Origin: an uncultured Muribaculaceae bacterium
GTDB lineage: Bacteria; Bacteroidota; Bacteroidia; Bacteroidales; Muribaculaceae
Reading direction: 5' to 3'
Length of the DNA: 12,500 bases
NCBI GenBank assembly: GCA_910583775.1
Contig: CAJTYD010000080.1
Span: forward strand, 1 to 12,500
The position numbers and the translations under genes were made by a program. Below, piece by piece: positions 5,346 through 12,500 of this stretch (within the stretch, counting starts at the first letter, position 1; each line of letters begins with the position of its first letter). The notes below the pieces were generated by a model, which was not told the DNA's origin, did no database searches, and was given only the letters and a program-made list of their open reading frames with translations.

Positions 5346-6863
5346 TTACTGGGCCCAGAACACAGGAGTCGTGATTGGCACTGGCTTCGGAGTGTTCGGG
5401 TTGTTGTTACTCGAATTTGACGGATAGATCCAACGCTGGATAACCGTGTTGGCGGGAAGCTGAGCGTCGCGCTCCCAGGCTGCCGTCGTGTAGATCTCGC
5501 CTGCGACAAGGAGATCCATGTCGATTGTAGAATCCTTGGCTTTCGGAAGGATATCGTCGCCGGTAGCGGTTCCGAATGCAGGATATTTCAGACGGCGCAG
5601 CTCACACCAGCCCTCGAATCCGTTGACCATCGTCAGGTGAATCCATTTCTGGATACCGATGCACTTCGCCCAGTTGTCAGGGGTATAGGGCCATGCGGCG
5701 ATCACTGAGGCGGCGTCTGTCTCGTCTAGACCTGCCGTCTTGGTGAAAGATGCCTTGATAGCCTTCTCATAATGCTCTTTGGCCGAGGCCTGAGAGCCGT
5801 AGCGCGCTTCGTATTCCGCTTTGAAGAATTCAATTTCGGCCACTGAGATAAGGTTGACAGGATCGTCATAGCTCAGTTTTGCATTGCTGCAGTCGCCCAT
5901 GGCGTTATAGCTTGAGGCAAACTCATTTCCGGGATAGCAGCCGGAAAGCCAGCCTACATACTTGCCGTCGTTATTTGTCTTGAAATAACGCATCTCGCGT
6001 GTGTCGGCGGCCGCCTCATAGACCTTCTGGACGGCGATGTTCATCTGAGCATAAGGCTCATGCGTTCCATGTGCAGTAAACTGATTGAAGAAGGGATTGC
6101 TCTTGCTCTCCTGATTCGCGAAGAACCCCTGCCATCTTACATCGGATGTCGGGAAATTATCCTCAGCAATAAGCGATGCAAGCTGACTCTGCACATTCTG
6201 TACATTGCTGACACGCATGAGTATGCGGAGTTTCAAGGCGTTTGCAAGCTTAACCCAGTCGGACGCCGGCTTGCTTTCTCCGAAAAGAAGTGTGGTGCAG
6301 ACGCTTTTCGCTCCGATGATCGGTTTGCCAAGCGCGGCGTCAAGCTCGGCGAGGATGCCGGCATAGACATCGGCTCCCGAATCCCACTTCGGCACCTTGT
6401 TGTTGTCGATATCCAGCGCTTCCGAATAAGGCGCGTCACCGAAGGCGTCGACGATAATCTGAAGCGCAGCGGCGCGGAGCGTAGTGGCGGCAAGGTATGT
6501 TCCCCAGTCCTCATCTTTCTCCGACATGCGGAGAACGGCCTGAAGGTTCATAAGCACCTTCGCATAGATGTTGTAGTAACCCGAGTTTCCTGTCTCGTTC
6601 GTCACATCGCCACGGGCGATCTGGCCCCACTGCCATACGGAGGCCTGCTGGGCGAACTGCCACGACTGGAAGGCTCCCATATAATGCCACGTTCCCCCGT
6701 AGATATTCATGAATGCGCCCTCGCATCCGGGGAAGATGTTGCTCGGCTTGAGCTTGCTCTCGGTCGCCGAGTTGGGATTGTCGTTGATGTCGAGATAGCT
6801 GTCGCAGGATGTGAAACCCGCCGCAAGCGCTATTGCGACTCCATATATAATACTCTTTTTCAT
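5346..6863 (-). CDS. SusD/RagB-like substrate-binding outer-membrane lipoprotein (SusD-like_2 type)
   Basis: This is the surface lid that binds substrate over its TonB-dependent transporter. I start it at the second Met of MTEMKK (505 residues), giving a standard signal peptide MKKSIIYGVAIALAAGFTSC with the lipidation Cys. The Met three codons upstream (6872), 3 bases after the susC stop, is also possible. YLDINDNPNSA just after the Cys, repeated helices (SWQFAQQASVWQWGQIARGD, YYNIYAKVLMNLQAV, TLRAAALQIIVDAFGDAPYSEAL), and ISVAEIEFFKAEYEARYG near 350 are typical of the SusD-like_2 branch used by BT2263. Helical TPR-like packing is expected. It lies directly behind susC and the two genes are surely co-transcribed. 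Substrate is not readable directly. The operon type suggests peptides. Confidence 0.93.
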   Translation of the reverse strand: MKKSIIYGVAIALAAGFTSCDSYLDINDNPNSATESKLKPSNIFPGCEGAFMNIYGGTWHYMGAFQSWQFAQQASVWQWGQIARGDVTNETGNSGYYNIYAKVLMNLQAVLRMSEKDEDWGTYLAATTLRAAALQIIVDAFGDAPYSEALDIDNNKVPKWDSGADVYAGILAELDAALGKPIIGAKSVCTTLLFGESKPASDWVKLANALKLRILMRVSNVQNVQSQLASLIAEDNFPTSDVRWQGFFANQESKSNPFFNQFTAHGTHEPYAQMNIAVQKVYEAAADTREMRYFKTNNDGKYVGWLSGCYPGNEFASSYNAMGDCSNAKLSYDDPVNLISVAEIEFFKAEYEARYGSQASAKEHYEKAIKASFTKTAGLDETDAASVIAAWPYTPDNWAKCIGIQKWIHLTMVNGFEGWCELRRLKYPAFGTATGDDILPKAKDSTIDMDLLVAGEIYTTAAWERDAQLPANTVIQRWIYPSNSSNNNPNTPKPVPITTPVFWAQ

Positions 6864-6875
6864 CTCTGTCATTTT

Positions 6876-9800
6876 TTAGAAAGTAACTCTGAGATTTACA
6901 CCATATTCGCGATAGGTCGGGTTGGCAGCGGCCGTTCCGCCGAAGCCAAGGCTCGAATCATAGTTTCCGCCTGTGGTGACCTCAGGATCGCCATACCAGT
7001 TGCGTTTGTGCGTGAAGGTCAAGAGGTTGTTGCCGTAAAGGGTGATGGCGATCTTGTCGAGCTTCATTGCTCTGACCCATTTGTCGGGAACATCCCATGT
7101 CAGGGATACATTGCGCAGCTTGACGTAGCTCTTGTTCACGATATACTGCAGACCGCCTGCGCCGGCTGTTGAATATGTATAATAGTTCTGCCAGCTGCTT
7201 GAGCCGCCTTGCGAGGAATAAAGAGGCACTGTATTCTCTACATATCCTCCGTGGCCGTCGGATACTACCGTGTTCGGAAGCACAGTCGGCTGACGGTCGT
7301 TGTAGATGGTGTTGTAACCGTTGCCGGAGAATGTACCGCCCTCGCACTGCGCCATGTAGCGGTGACCGCCCATGCTCATGTCGAGCTGGCCGCTGAGGGT
7401 GAAGCCGAAGAGCTGAAGAGAGGTGTTGACGCCGCCGATCCACTTGGCGTTGGTGTCGAAGCCTGTATATTCGAGTTCGTCGCTAAGAACAGGCTGGCCG
7501 TTGGAGTTGACGATCATCTTGCCGTAATGAGGCGAGTTCTCGTCTTTAACGTACTGAGGGATGTATGACCAGATCGTACCGATAGGCTTGCCGGCCTCGG
7601 CATACTGCTGGATCGAGCGCTTGCCGCCCCAGCCGATACCGCCGAGAGATACTTTCGTGTCGCCCGACTCGCCGGGAAGCGAGAGAACCTTGTTACGGTT
7701 AAGCGCCCAGTTGAAGCCGATGTCCCAGCGAACTTTAGAGGAACGCACCGGAGTGACGTTGACCATAAGCTCGACTCCACGGTTGCGCACCTTACCGAAG
7801 TTCACGTTCTGATAGGAATGGCCTGTGGCGTCCTCGATTCGCAGAGGAAGAATCTGGCCGTCGGTGATTCGGTTGTAGTAGGCGGCGTCGATCTCGAGTC
7901 GGCTGTCGAAGAAGCGAAGGTTAAGACCGGTCTCGAACTCGGTGTTCATCTCAGGACGCAGGTTTCCGTTTCCGGCGGTGTTGCTGAGCGAAAAGGCGTT
8001 CACGCCGTTAAGCGGGAAGTTCAGATAAGTCCAGCCGTTGACGTAGCTCGGTGAGCTTCCGAAGGTTGTTATGACGTTGTAGGGGCTGGCGTCGTTACCG
8101 GTCTTGCCGTATGCCACACGGACCTTTCCGAAGTTAAGGATTGTGTTGGCGGGAATCCATTTGGTGAAGATGGCGGCCAGTGTCACGCCGGGATAGAAGA
8201 ACGAACGGTTTTTCTTGGGAAGTGTCGACGACCAGTCGTTACGAGCCGTTACATCGAGGAAGAGCCATTCGTCCCAACCGATGGAAACGTCTCCGTAGAG
8301 ACCCATCATGCGGCGTTTGCTCTGGGAATCGCCGAGCGACGCGAAGTCCGCTCCGTTGCCGAGAGCCCAGAAACCAGAGTAGATTGCGAGATTGTTGCGC
8401 TGCCCGTTCATCGATGAATTGGCCCGCTCATTTATACTGAAGCCGACCGTGGCGCGGATATCCAGCTTGTCGTCTACAAAACTGTCGCCCCAGTTTGCCA
8501 TGAAGTCGTGGTTCAGCTCATGACGGCGGTAGAAATAATTGTAGACATAGCCCGTGGCGTTCATATTGCAGGTCAGATAGCCGCTGTAGTCGGTGCCGTT
8601 CATGTTCATGAGGTCGCCGTTGATCAGAGTCCAGTCGGGTTTGACCTGTGCTGCTCCGTTCTTAAGCTCAAGGTCGGAATAGTCGAAACCGAAACGATAG
8701 GTAAGCGTCAGTTTGTCGTAGGGCTTGATGTCGGCCTGGATACGTCCGAACACCTGTTTTCCTTTGGTCCTGTTGTAGTTGTTTTCAAGCGACCAGTAAG
8801 GGTTCGTTACGCCGTAAGGTGTGAAATATGCATCCGGCGTATTGAAGACGTTGTTCAGATCCTTCATGTCGATAAGCGAGACGTCGCGGGCGAACTGGTT
8901 GACGTTGCTCATAAGGGTATATGAACCGCCGTCCTGGCTTACTGCCTTTGTCTGGAATGTGGCGAAGTTGACTGCGCTCGAGATCTTCAGCCATTTCTCA
9001 GGCTCGTAGCTGCCGCGGAACGAGAAGCTGTTTCGCGTATAGGTGTCATGGTCGTCGGGCATGATACCGTCGGTGCCTGTATAGCTGTAGCTCAGGTAAT
9101 AGGTCATCTTCTGGTTATCGCTGATACCGGAAAGAGCGATGTTATGGCTCTGTGAGAAACCGGTGTCGAAGAAATCCTTAACATTGTTCTTCTTTGCCGA
9201 ATACTCGTGGATGAGCTGTGAATAGTTGTAGATAGGACCGTAGACCTGCATTGATCCGTCGAGTTTCGGGCCCCATGAGCCGTTCTCGATGAAGGTCTGG
9301 CCGCCGTCCCAGCCCTGGCCGTAGGAGTTCTGCCATTTCGGAAGGCTGGCGAGCGTCGTGGCTGCTACGTTTCCGGAATATGTCACGGTGTAATTCTTCT
9401 GCTTGCCCGCCTTACCTGTCTTGGTGGTCACCATGATTACGCCGTTGGCGGCGCGTGATCCGTAAAGCGCGGTAGCGGCAGCGCCTTTAAGCACCGTCAC
9501 CGACGCGATGTCGTCCGGCGAAAGGTTCGCAAGACCGTTGGCGGCAAGGCGGTTACCGCCGGTGTTGACGTCGCCCGAGGCCGTCGGCACGCCGTCGATA
9601 ACGTACAGAGGCTGGTTGGAGCCCATCACCGAACCGATTCCACGGATCGTGACGTTAGTGCCTGAACCCGGAGCCGATGACGTTGTCTGGATCTGCAGAC
9701 CGGCAACCTTACCTGAAAGCGACTGCATAACATTGTTGTTCTGCGCCGAGACGATATCCTCGTTGTTGACCTGGGTAGCTGCATAACCTAAGGTCTTTTC

Positions 9801-10139
9801 CGAACGTGAGATACCGAGGGCGGTTACAACGACTTCATCAAGACTTGATTCCGTGCTCGCAAGCTTGATGACCATGCCGTCCTGAAGGGTTACTGTCTGG
9901 GTGGCATAACCGACACATGAGACGTTGGCCTTTGTCACTTTCGAGGGCACCATAAGCGTGAACCGTCCGTCCGCGTCTGCAACTGTGCCTCGCCCTCCTC
10001 CGATGGGCATAATTGTGGCGCCTATCAACGGCTCGCCGTCAGCCTCGCTGACTATCGTGCCATGATACGTGCGCGTCTGGGCCATAAGACTCCAGCTGCA
10101 CGCCATAAGCGTCATCAATAATAGAAACAATTTTCTCAT
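6876..10139 (-). CDS. SusC/RagA-like TonB-dependent outer-membrane transporter
   Basis: This 1087-residue protein imports substrate across the outer membrane using TonB energy, working with the SusD-like protein encoded next. It has a signal peptide cut after about Ala20 (WSLMA-QTR). A CarboxypepD_reg-like domain covers about 24-95 (HGTIVSEADGEPLIGATI ... ADADGRF). The TonB box follows (LDEVVVTALG, 100-109), then the plug domain (about 120-240) with LSGKVAGLQIQ, TIRGIGS, PLYVIDGVP and ALYGSRAANGVIMVTTK. The barrel runs to the C-terminal GVNLRVTF. All of this is standard for the family and no damage is seen. It is the first gene of a four-gene operon. The region upstream carries no full match to the TAnnTTTG box; TAAACTTG on the minus strand (10250-10243) is the nearest, with one mismatch. 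Confidence 0.96.
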   Translation of the reverse strand: MRKLFLLLMTLMACSWSLMAQTRTYHGTIVSEADGEPLIGATIMPIGGGRGTVADADGRFTLMVPSKVTKANVSCVGYATQTVTLQDGMVIKLASTESSLDEVVVTALGISRSEKTLGYAATQVNNEDIVSAQNNNVMQSLSGKVAGLQIQTTSSAPGSGTNVTIRGIGSVMGSNQPLYVIDGVPTASGDVNTGGNRLAANGLANLSPDDIASVTVLKGAAATALYGSRAANGVIMVTTKTGKAGKQKNYTVTYSGNVAATTLASLPKWQNSYGQGWDGGQTFIENGSWGPKLDGSMQVYGPIYNYSQLIHEYSAKKNNVKDFFDTGFSQSHNIALSGISDNQKMTYYLSYSYTGTDGIMPDDHDTYTRNSFSFRGSYEPEKWLKISSAVNFATFQTKAVSQDGGSYTLMSNVNQFARDVSLIDMKDLNNVFNTPDAYFTPYGVTNPYWSLENNYNRTKGKQVFGRIQADIKPYDKLTLTYRFGFDYSDLELKNGAAQVKPDWTLINGDLMNMNGTDYSGYLTCNMNATGYVYNYFYRRHELNHDFMANWGDSFVDDKLDIRATVGFSINERANSSMNGQRNNLAIYSGFWALGNGADFASLGDSQSKRRMMGLYGDVSIGWDEWLFLDVTARNDWSSTLPKKNRSFFYPGVTLAAIFTKWIPANTILNFGKVRVAYGKTGNDASPYNVITTFGSSPSYVNGWTYLNFPLNGVNAFSLSNTAGNGNLRPEMNTEFETGLNLRFFDSRLEIDAAYYNRITDGQILPLRIEDATGHSYQNVNFGKVRNRGVELMVNVTPVRSSKVRWDIGFNWALNRNKVLSLPGESGDTKVSLGGIGWGGKRSIQQYAEAGKPIGTIWSYIPQYVKDENSPHYGKMIVNSNGQPVLSDELEYTGFDTNAKWIGGVNTSLQLFGFTLSGQLDMSMGGHRYMAQCEGGTFSGNGYNTIYNDRQPTVLPNTVVSDGHGGYVENTVPLYSSQGGSSSWQNYYTYSTAGAGGLQYIVNKSYVKLRNVSLTWDVPDKWVRAMKLDKIAITLYGNNLLTFTHKRNWYGDPEVTTGGNYDSSLGFGGTAAANPTYREYGVNLRVTF

Positions 10140-10567
10140 ACTGTTAAAATTAGAGATAAGTAATTATGAAGTTGTTTTGACTGTCTTCAATGGAACAGCC
10201 GATAGATTTTTGCCTGCAACTTCTGTTGTTGTTTTGAATTTTCAAGTTTAGGTGTCGACTTATTTCTCTTTCTGTTTTTTGTGTTGATGTTTTAGGTTTA
10301 ACTTTGATCCGCTCAAGAATCCTATTCTTTCTTGAATGAACCGTTAATTATGTTTTTGACTACAGAGAATTTTTACGTTAATGTTTTCGTGTCTTTCAGT
10401 ATCTTCATCGAAATCCGGATCCGGGCCCCCTTAACAGCCCTTCTCCGACAGGAAATTGTTTAAATTTATTGCATCGGGAACTTAAACATTGGCAATTAGG
10501 ACTTTGCAAACATGGAGGCGTACATAAAGTGTACTTTATGTAATTCTTTATGCCGGATCGAAGGATG
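10140..10567. other. Intergenic region between the susC start and the recombinase stop
   Basis: About 430 bases without a convincing gene. It probably holds the susC promoter and leader. The best minus-strand -7 candidate is TAAACTTG (10250-10243), one base off consensus and without a clear -33 box. Several short inverted repeats are present: GAAGTTG/CAACTTC (10168-10174, 10217-10223) in the leader, TCAAGAA/TTCTTGA (10313-10319, 10329-10335), and TGTTTAA/TTAAACA (10457-10463, 10482-10488). The 10-bp palindrome at 10521-10542 overlaps the left direct repeat beside the recombinase. A GC-rich patch with ATCCGG twice lies at 10411-10424. Confidence 0.6.
10520..10537 (+). repeat. Left copy of direct repeat flanking the recombinase (candidate att or core site)
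   Basis: GTACATAAAGTGTACTTT matches the copy at 11984-12001 at 16 of 18 positions, in the same orientation. This copy also lies within a near-perfect palindrome (10521-10542): ten-base arms TACATAAAGT and ACTTTATGTA separated by GT. That form would suit binding of two recombinase monomers. It lies 30 bases past the recombinase stop codon. Confidence 0.6.
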
Positions 10568-11833
10568 TTAAACATAATCGTCCGGGGCAGGAGGAGTGTA
10601 ATCGATTTCTCCAAGAGAATCAATGGCTTTCTGCTTAAGGTTGTCGATGACATGAAGATATCGTTCGGTCATTTTAATCGAGGTATGTCCTAACAGACTT
10701 GATACTGTCTTTATGTTTGCTCCGTTTGAAAGGACATTTACCGCGAAACTGTGTCGGGCACAATGCCATGTGATCTTTTTCTTTATGCCGGCTTTTTTTA
10801 TCCATTTCTTGAGATATCGGTTGCAACAGTTATAGCAAGGTATCCTGAACAGCAGCCGGTCATAGTTGTCATCTTCAGGAGTGCCGATAAGGCCAATGAG
10901 CGTGTCGTTCAGCGGGACTATCACCCAGCTGTTATTACTGTGGCCTTTTGTTTTATGTTGTTGAAAACGTAGAGTCCTTGAAGCGAAGTCAATGTTCCGG
11001 TAGGTAAGACGGCTTGTATCGCACCATCGTGCGCCTGTGTAAAGATCGAATATGAAAGCACGGTGAATCTCTGCGTTTTCTCCCGAAAAATGAGTGGCGA
11101 TCAATCGATGTATTTCTTCAGGGAGCAATGTGTCTTTTTGAAGACTCATATTGTCATTCTTAATTACGAACCCGCTGCAGGGATTTTTTCTGATCATGCC
11201 ACTGTCGACGGCTGCCGTCACCATCCTTTTGAACATTCGGAAATATATTTTTGGACCTTCGCCTTTGCCGTTTTCATTTAGATATTCGACATATTCGGCC
11301 ACTATCTCGTTTGTGAGCATAGACATACTGAGATTCTTGGAATAAAGAGAGTATCTTGAGGAAGAGGCAAGGAAGCGTTTGAATTTCTGAAATCCTTGAC
11401 TGAGCGTTACGCGGGAATATTTTGTAAGAGAGGGTGATTCAATATATTTACTGCAGAACTCAAGGAAGTCATATTCAGACTCTCTTTTTAGACGATATCC
11501 TTCGCGGTCTTCTAAAAAAGACTGTTCGCGTTCGAACCTGATTCTATATGCGAGGGCCAGCGTTTCGTTGTTCTGGCGACGCTCCCGGCGGTTGCGCGGA
11601 TGCAACCAGATATAAAGTTTAAGAATCTTCTTTTTTCGGCAATGTTTGATCTTGTACTTTGGTTTCCCTGCCATGGCTCCTTCGGTATATAAGACCTGGT
11701 TGCCGTCTTCATCAAGCACCGGGGTTTCCGATCTTCCGAGATAGTATTCCAGATAAAGACTTGCACGGCCATCCTTCAAAATATCCATCCGGAGCTTGGG
11801 ATTCTGCTTTTGGTGCGTTTCTAATTTTGTCAT
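10568..11833 (-). CDS. Tyrosine recombinase / site-specific integrase
   Basis: This 421-residue enzyme cuts and rejoins DNA at specific sites. The layout is that of Bacteroidota integrases: an arm-DNA-binding N-terminal part (about 1-95, with the basic run HCRKKKILKLYIWLHPRNRR), a SAM-like core-binding domain (about 120-225), and a catalytic domain (about 235-405). The catalytic residues are all visible: R269 (TGARWCD), a lysine in HKTKGH (K294 or K296), H357 and R360 (WHCARHSF), H383 (LLGHTS) and nucleophile Y392 (ERYLHV). The gene appears intact, and more AT-rich than bioB or the Sus genes. It has no companion excisionase, mobilisation or cargo genes in view. It lies on the same strand as susC, 428 bases upstream, so it may be a solitary integrative unit or a DNA-inverting enzyme. 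Confidence 0.93.
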   Translation of the reverse strand: MTKLETHQKQNPKLRMDILKDGRASLYLEYYLGRSETPVLDEDGNQVLYTEGAMAGKPKYKIKHCRKKKILKLYIWLHPRNRRERRQNNETLALAYRIRFEREQSFLEDREGYRLKRESEYDFLEFCSKYIESPSLTKYSRVTLSQGFQKFKRFLASSSRYSLYSKNLSMSMLTNEIVAEYVEYLNENGKGEGPKIYFRMFKRMVTAAVDSGMIRKNPCSGFVIKNDNMSLQKDTLLPEEIHRLIATHFSGENAEIHRAFIFDLYTGARWCDTSRLTYRNIDFASRTLRFQQHKTKGHSNNSWVIVPLNDTLIGLIGTPEDDNYDRLLFRIPCYNCCNRYLKKWIKKAGIKKKITWHCARHSFAVNVLSNGANIKTVSSLLGHTSIKMTERYLHVIDNLKQKAIDSLGEIDYTPPAPDDYV

Positions 11834-11899
11834 ATTTAGAATTTTAAATTGTTAGAGGACGTATAAATAAAATTTATAACCTTTGTTTCTTCTTGATGT

Positions 11900-12385
11900 G
11901 ACATAGTTCGTTCAGCAACATGTTATTTTATTTTTATATGATATGTCGCCTTATTAACCGGCTACATCGTGGTAAGAACAAGGGTACAAAAAGTGTACTA
12001 TCTAAAAAATAGAAGTGGCAGGAAAGAAATGGAAAATAAAATAATAGTCTAACTTATTTAATATCAAAGAATAGGCCCTTATTACATTCCTGATGTTTTT
12101 TGCCTGGGTTGGCGTGTCAGGATTTTTAGGACTAAATCAGGCAGGTGTAATTTCAGAATATGTCATATATGCTGCGGAGAAACGGAAATGAGACATAGTT
12201 TTGAAATATTAAGTATTATTTTGTAAAATGTTGTTAAATTTAAAATGTTTATTTAACACTGCGGTATAAAATTCTTGTTTCAAATGTCAAGTAAAACTAC
12301 AAAAATGGCCTCAAAAATATATAATAACACAATAATAACAGAATTTTTAATAAATTTTGCAGAAAAATTTGGAAATTTGACATAG
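11900..12385. repeat. Cluster of five GACATA motifs in mixed orientation
   Basis: GACATAG occurs at 11900-11906, 12192-12198 and 12379-12385, the first two extending to GACATAGTT. The inverse TATGTC occurs at 11942-11947 and 12159-12164. Five copies in under 500 bases of AT-rich DNA is more than expected by chance. They could be arm-type sites for the neighbouring recombinase or binding sites of a regulator. Confidence 0.35.
11984..12001 (+). repeat. Right copy of direct repeat flanking the recombinase (candidate att or core site)
   Basis: GTACAAAAAGTGTACTAT matches the left copy at 10520-10537 at 16 of 18 positions. Within it, GTACA and TGTAC form 5-bp inverted arms around AAAAG. It lies 150 bases upstream of the recombinase start. 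The two copies enclose the recombinase gene as a unit of about 1.46 kb. Confidence 0.6.
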
Positions 12386-12399
12386 AGTTATTAAGTTTG
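12368..12399 (+). promoter_or_regulatory. Promoter-like sequence pointing out of the window
   Basis: TTTG (12368-12371), then 20 bases, then TAAGTTTG (12392-12399) matches the Bacteroidota pattern. A second TAAGTTTG follows at 12408-12415. No plus-strand reading frame begins before the window ends, and if the minus-strand fragment at 12452-12500 is real, transcription from here would be antisense to it. Confidence 0.3.
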
Positions 12400-12451
12400 T
12401 GCGTTTTTAAGTTTGTTCAGATATTTTAACAATACTCTCTATAGCTTGTAA

Positions 12452-12500
12452 CTATTCAGCGGACGCGCCGATGTAGTCGCCGTTTAGAAAAGGGCGAGGA
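12452..12500 (-). CDS. Possible C-terminal end of an unidentified protein, partial
   Basis: On the minus strand the last bases of the window read as an open frame whose C-terminal residues are PRPFLNGDYIGASAE, ending in TAG (12454-12452). Base composition switches abruptly from AT-rich spacer to GC-rich with C-ending codons, as in the host genes. The other two minus-strand frames hit stops within the same stretch or give unlikely peptides. It is too short to identify. If real, it is on the same strand as the recombinase, about 620 bases upstream of it. Confidence 0.35.
   Translation of the reverse strand, partial: PRPFLNGDYIGASAE

Larger units (their letters stand above)
11834..12451. other. 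AT-rich region upstream of the recombinase, no gene seen
   Basis: About 620 bases, strongly AT-rich. The frames I checked by eye are under 20 codons. It holds the right direct repeat (11984-12001), five GACATA/TATGTC motifs, CCTGAT/ATCAGG inverted repeats (12089-12094 and 12136-12141), and a tandem TTAAGTTTGT pair (12391-12400, 12407-12416). The recombinase promoter must lie here, but I see no full TAnnTTTG box on the minus strand close to its start. Confidence 0.6.

Noticed and set aside
6060..7172. 370-codon plus-strand open frame opposite susD and susC
   Set aside because: It lies entirely antisense to two clear family members, has no recognisable motif, and arises from the codon bias of the true genes. 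The same applies to other long antisense frames such as 1619-2296 and 1002-1481.
10278..10306. Plus-strand promoter-like TTTG ... TAACTTTG upstream of susC
   Set aside because: The spacing is only 17 bases, it points away from susC, and no plus-strand gene follows. It would only run antisense into the recombinase.
10521..10542. Palindrome after the recombinase stop as an intrinsic terminator
   Set aside because: The stem is AT-rich with a 2-base loop, and no T-run follows on the minus strand (ACGCCTCC). A protein-binding or recombination site is more likely.
10405..10653. 82-codon minus-strand frame overlapping the recombinase end
   Set aside because: It is out of frame with the recombinase C-terminus, overlaps it by about 85 bases, and reads through the palindrome and the GC-rich patch with no family resemblance.
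1..12500. CRISPR array, rRNA genes, or phage structural genes
   Set aside because: No regularly spaced repeats, rRNA-like blocks or phage protein motifs were seen. The only phage-like gene is the lone recombinase.

Overview
The window looks like a Bacteroidota chromosome, most likely an anaerobic gut Bacteroidales. The reasons are a SusC/SusD-type TonB-dependent uptake operon, Bacteroidota-style promoters (TTTG, about 20 bases, TAnnTTTG), lipoproteins with Bacteroidota lipoboxes, and the DUF6452/DUF6048 pair. The GC-rich coding regions and AT-rich spacers would fit Muribaculaceae, but that is only a guess.

Left end (1-567): a minus-strand tRNA array (Lys, Asn, Asn in order of transcription, the last cut by the window edge) has a well-formed promoter at 282-313. 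Next to it, a plus-strand promoter points to a biotin synthase gene. Between that promoter and the gene lies a compact hairpin element (349-542). It has perfect 20-bp terminal inverted repeats, a TAA duplicated on each side, nested internal hairpins and one 41-codon reading frame. It is the most puzzling structure in the window.

Plus-strand genes (568-4061): bioB stands alone and has a cluster-ligand pattern unlike E. coli BioB. It is followed by a three-gene operon with its own promoter: a polyprenyl-phosphate-type family 2 glycosyltransferase, a DUF6452-like lipoprotein and a DUF6048-like outer-membrane protein, with abutting or overlapping ends. A hairpin at 4067-4092 ends this operon and probably also the convergent minus-strand operon.

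Minus-strand operon (10139 down to 4125): susC-like transporter, susD-like lipoprotein, an Ig-like (BT_2262/DUF5012-like) lipoprotein, and a small BT_2261-like lipoprotein. The order and families match the B. thetaiotaomicron BT2261-2264 system, which is known as a peptide-binding SusCD complex. No glycan-degrading enzyme and no dedicated regulator is visible, so oligopeptide uptake is the best guess for the substrate.

Right end (10140-12500): a lone tyrosine recombinase, more AT-rich than its neighbours, lies on the same strand upstream of susC. It is bracketed by near-identical direct repeats (10520-10537 and 11984-12001), which are candidate attachment or recombinase sites. Its roughly 600-bp AT-rich upstream region holds five copies of GACATA in mixed orientation. 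The last 49 bases may be the C-terminal end of another minus-strand gene.
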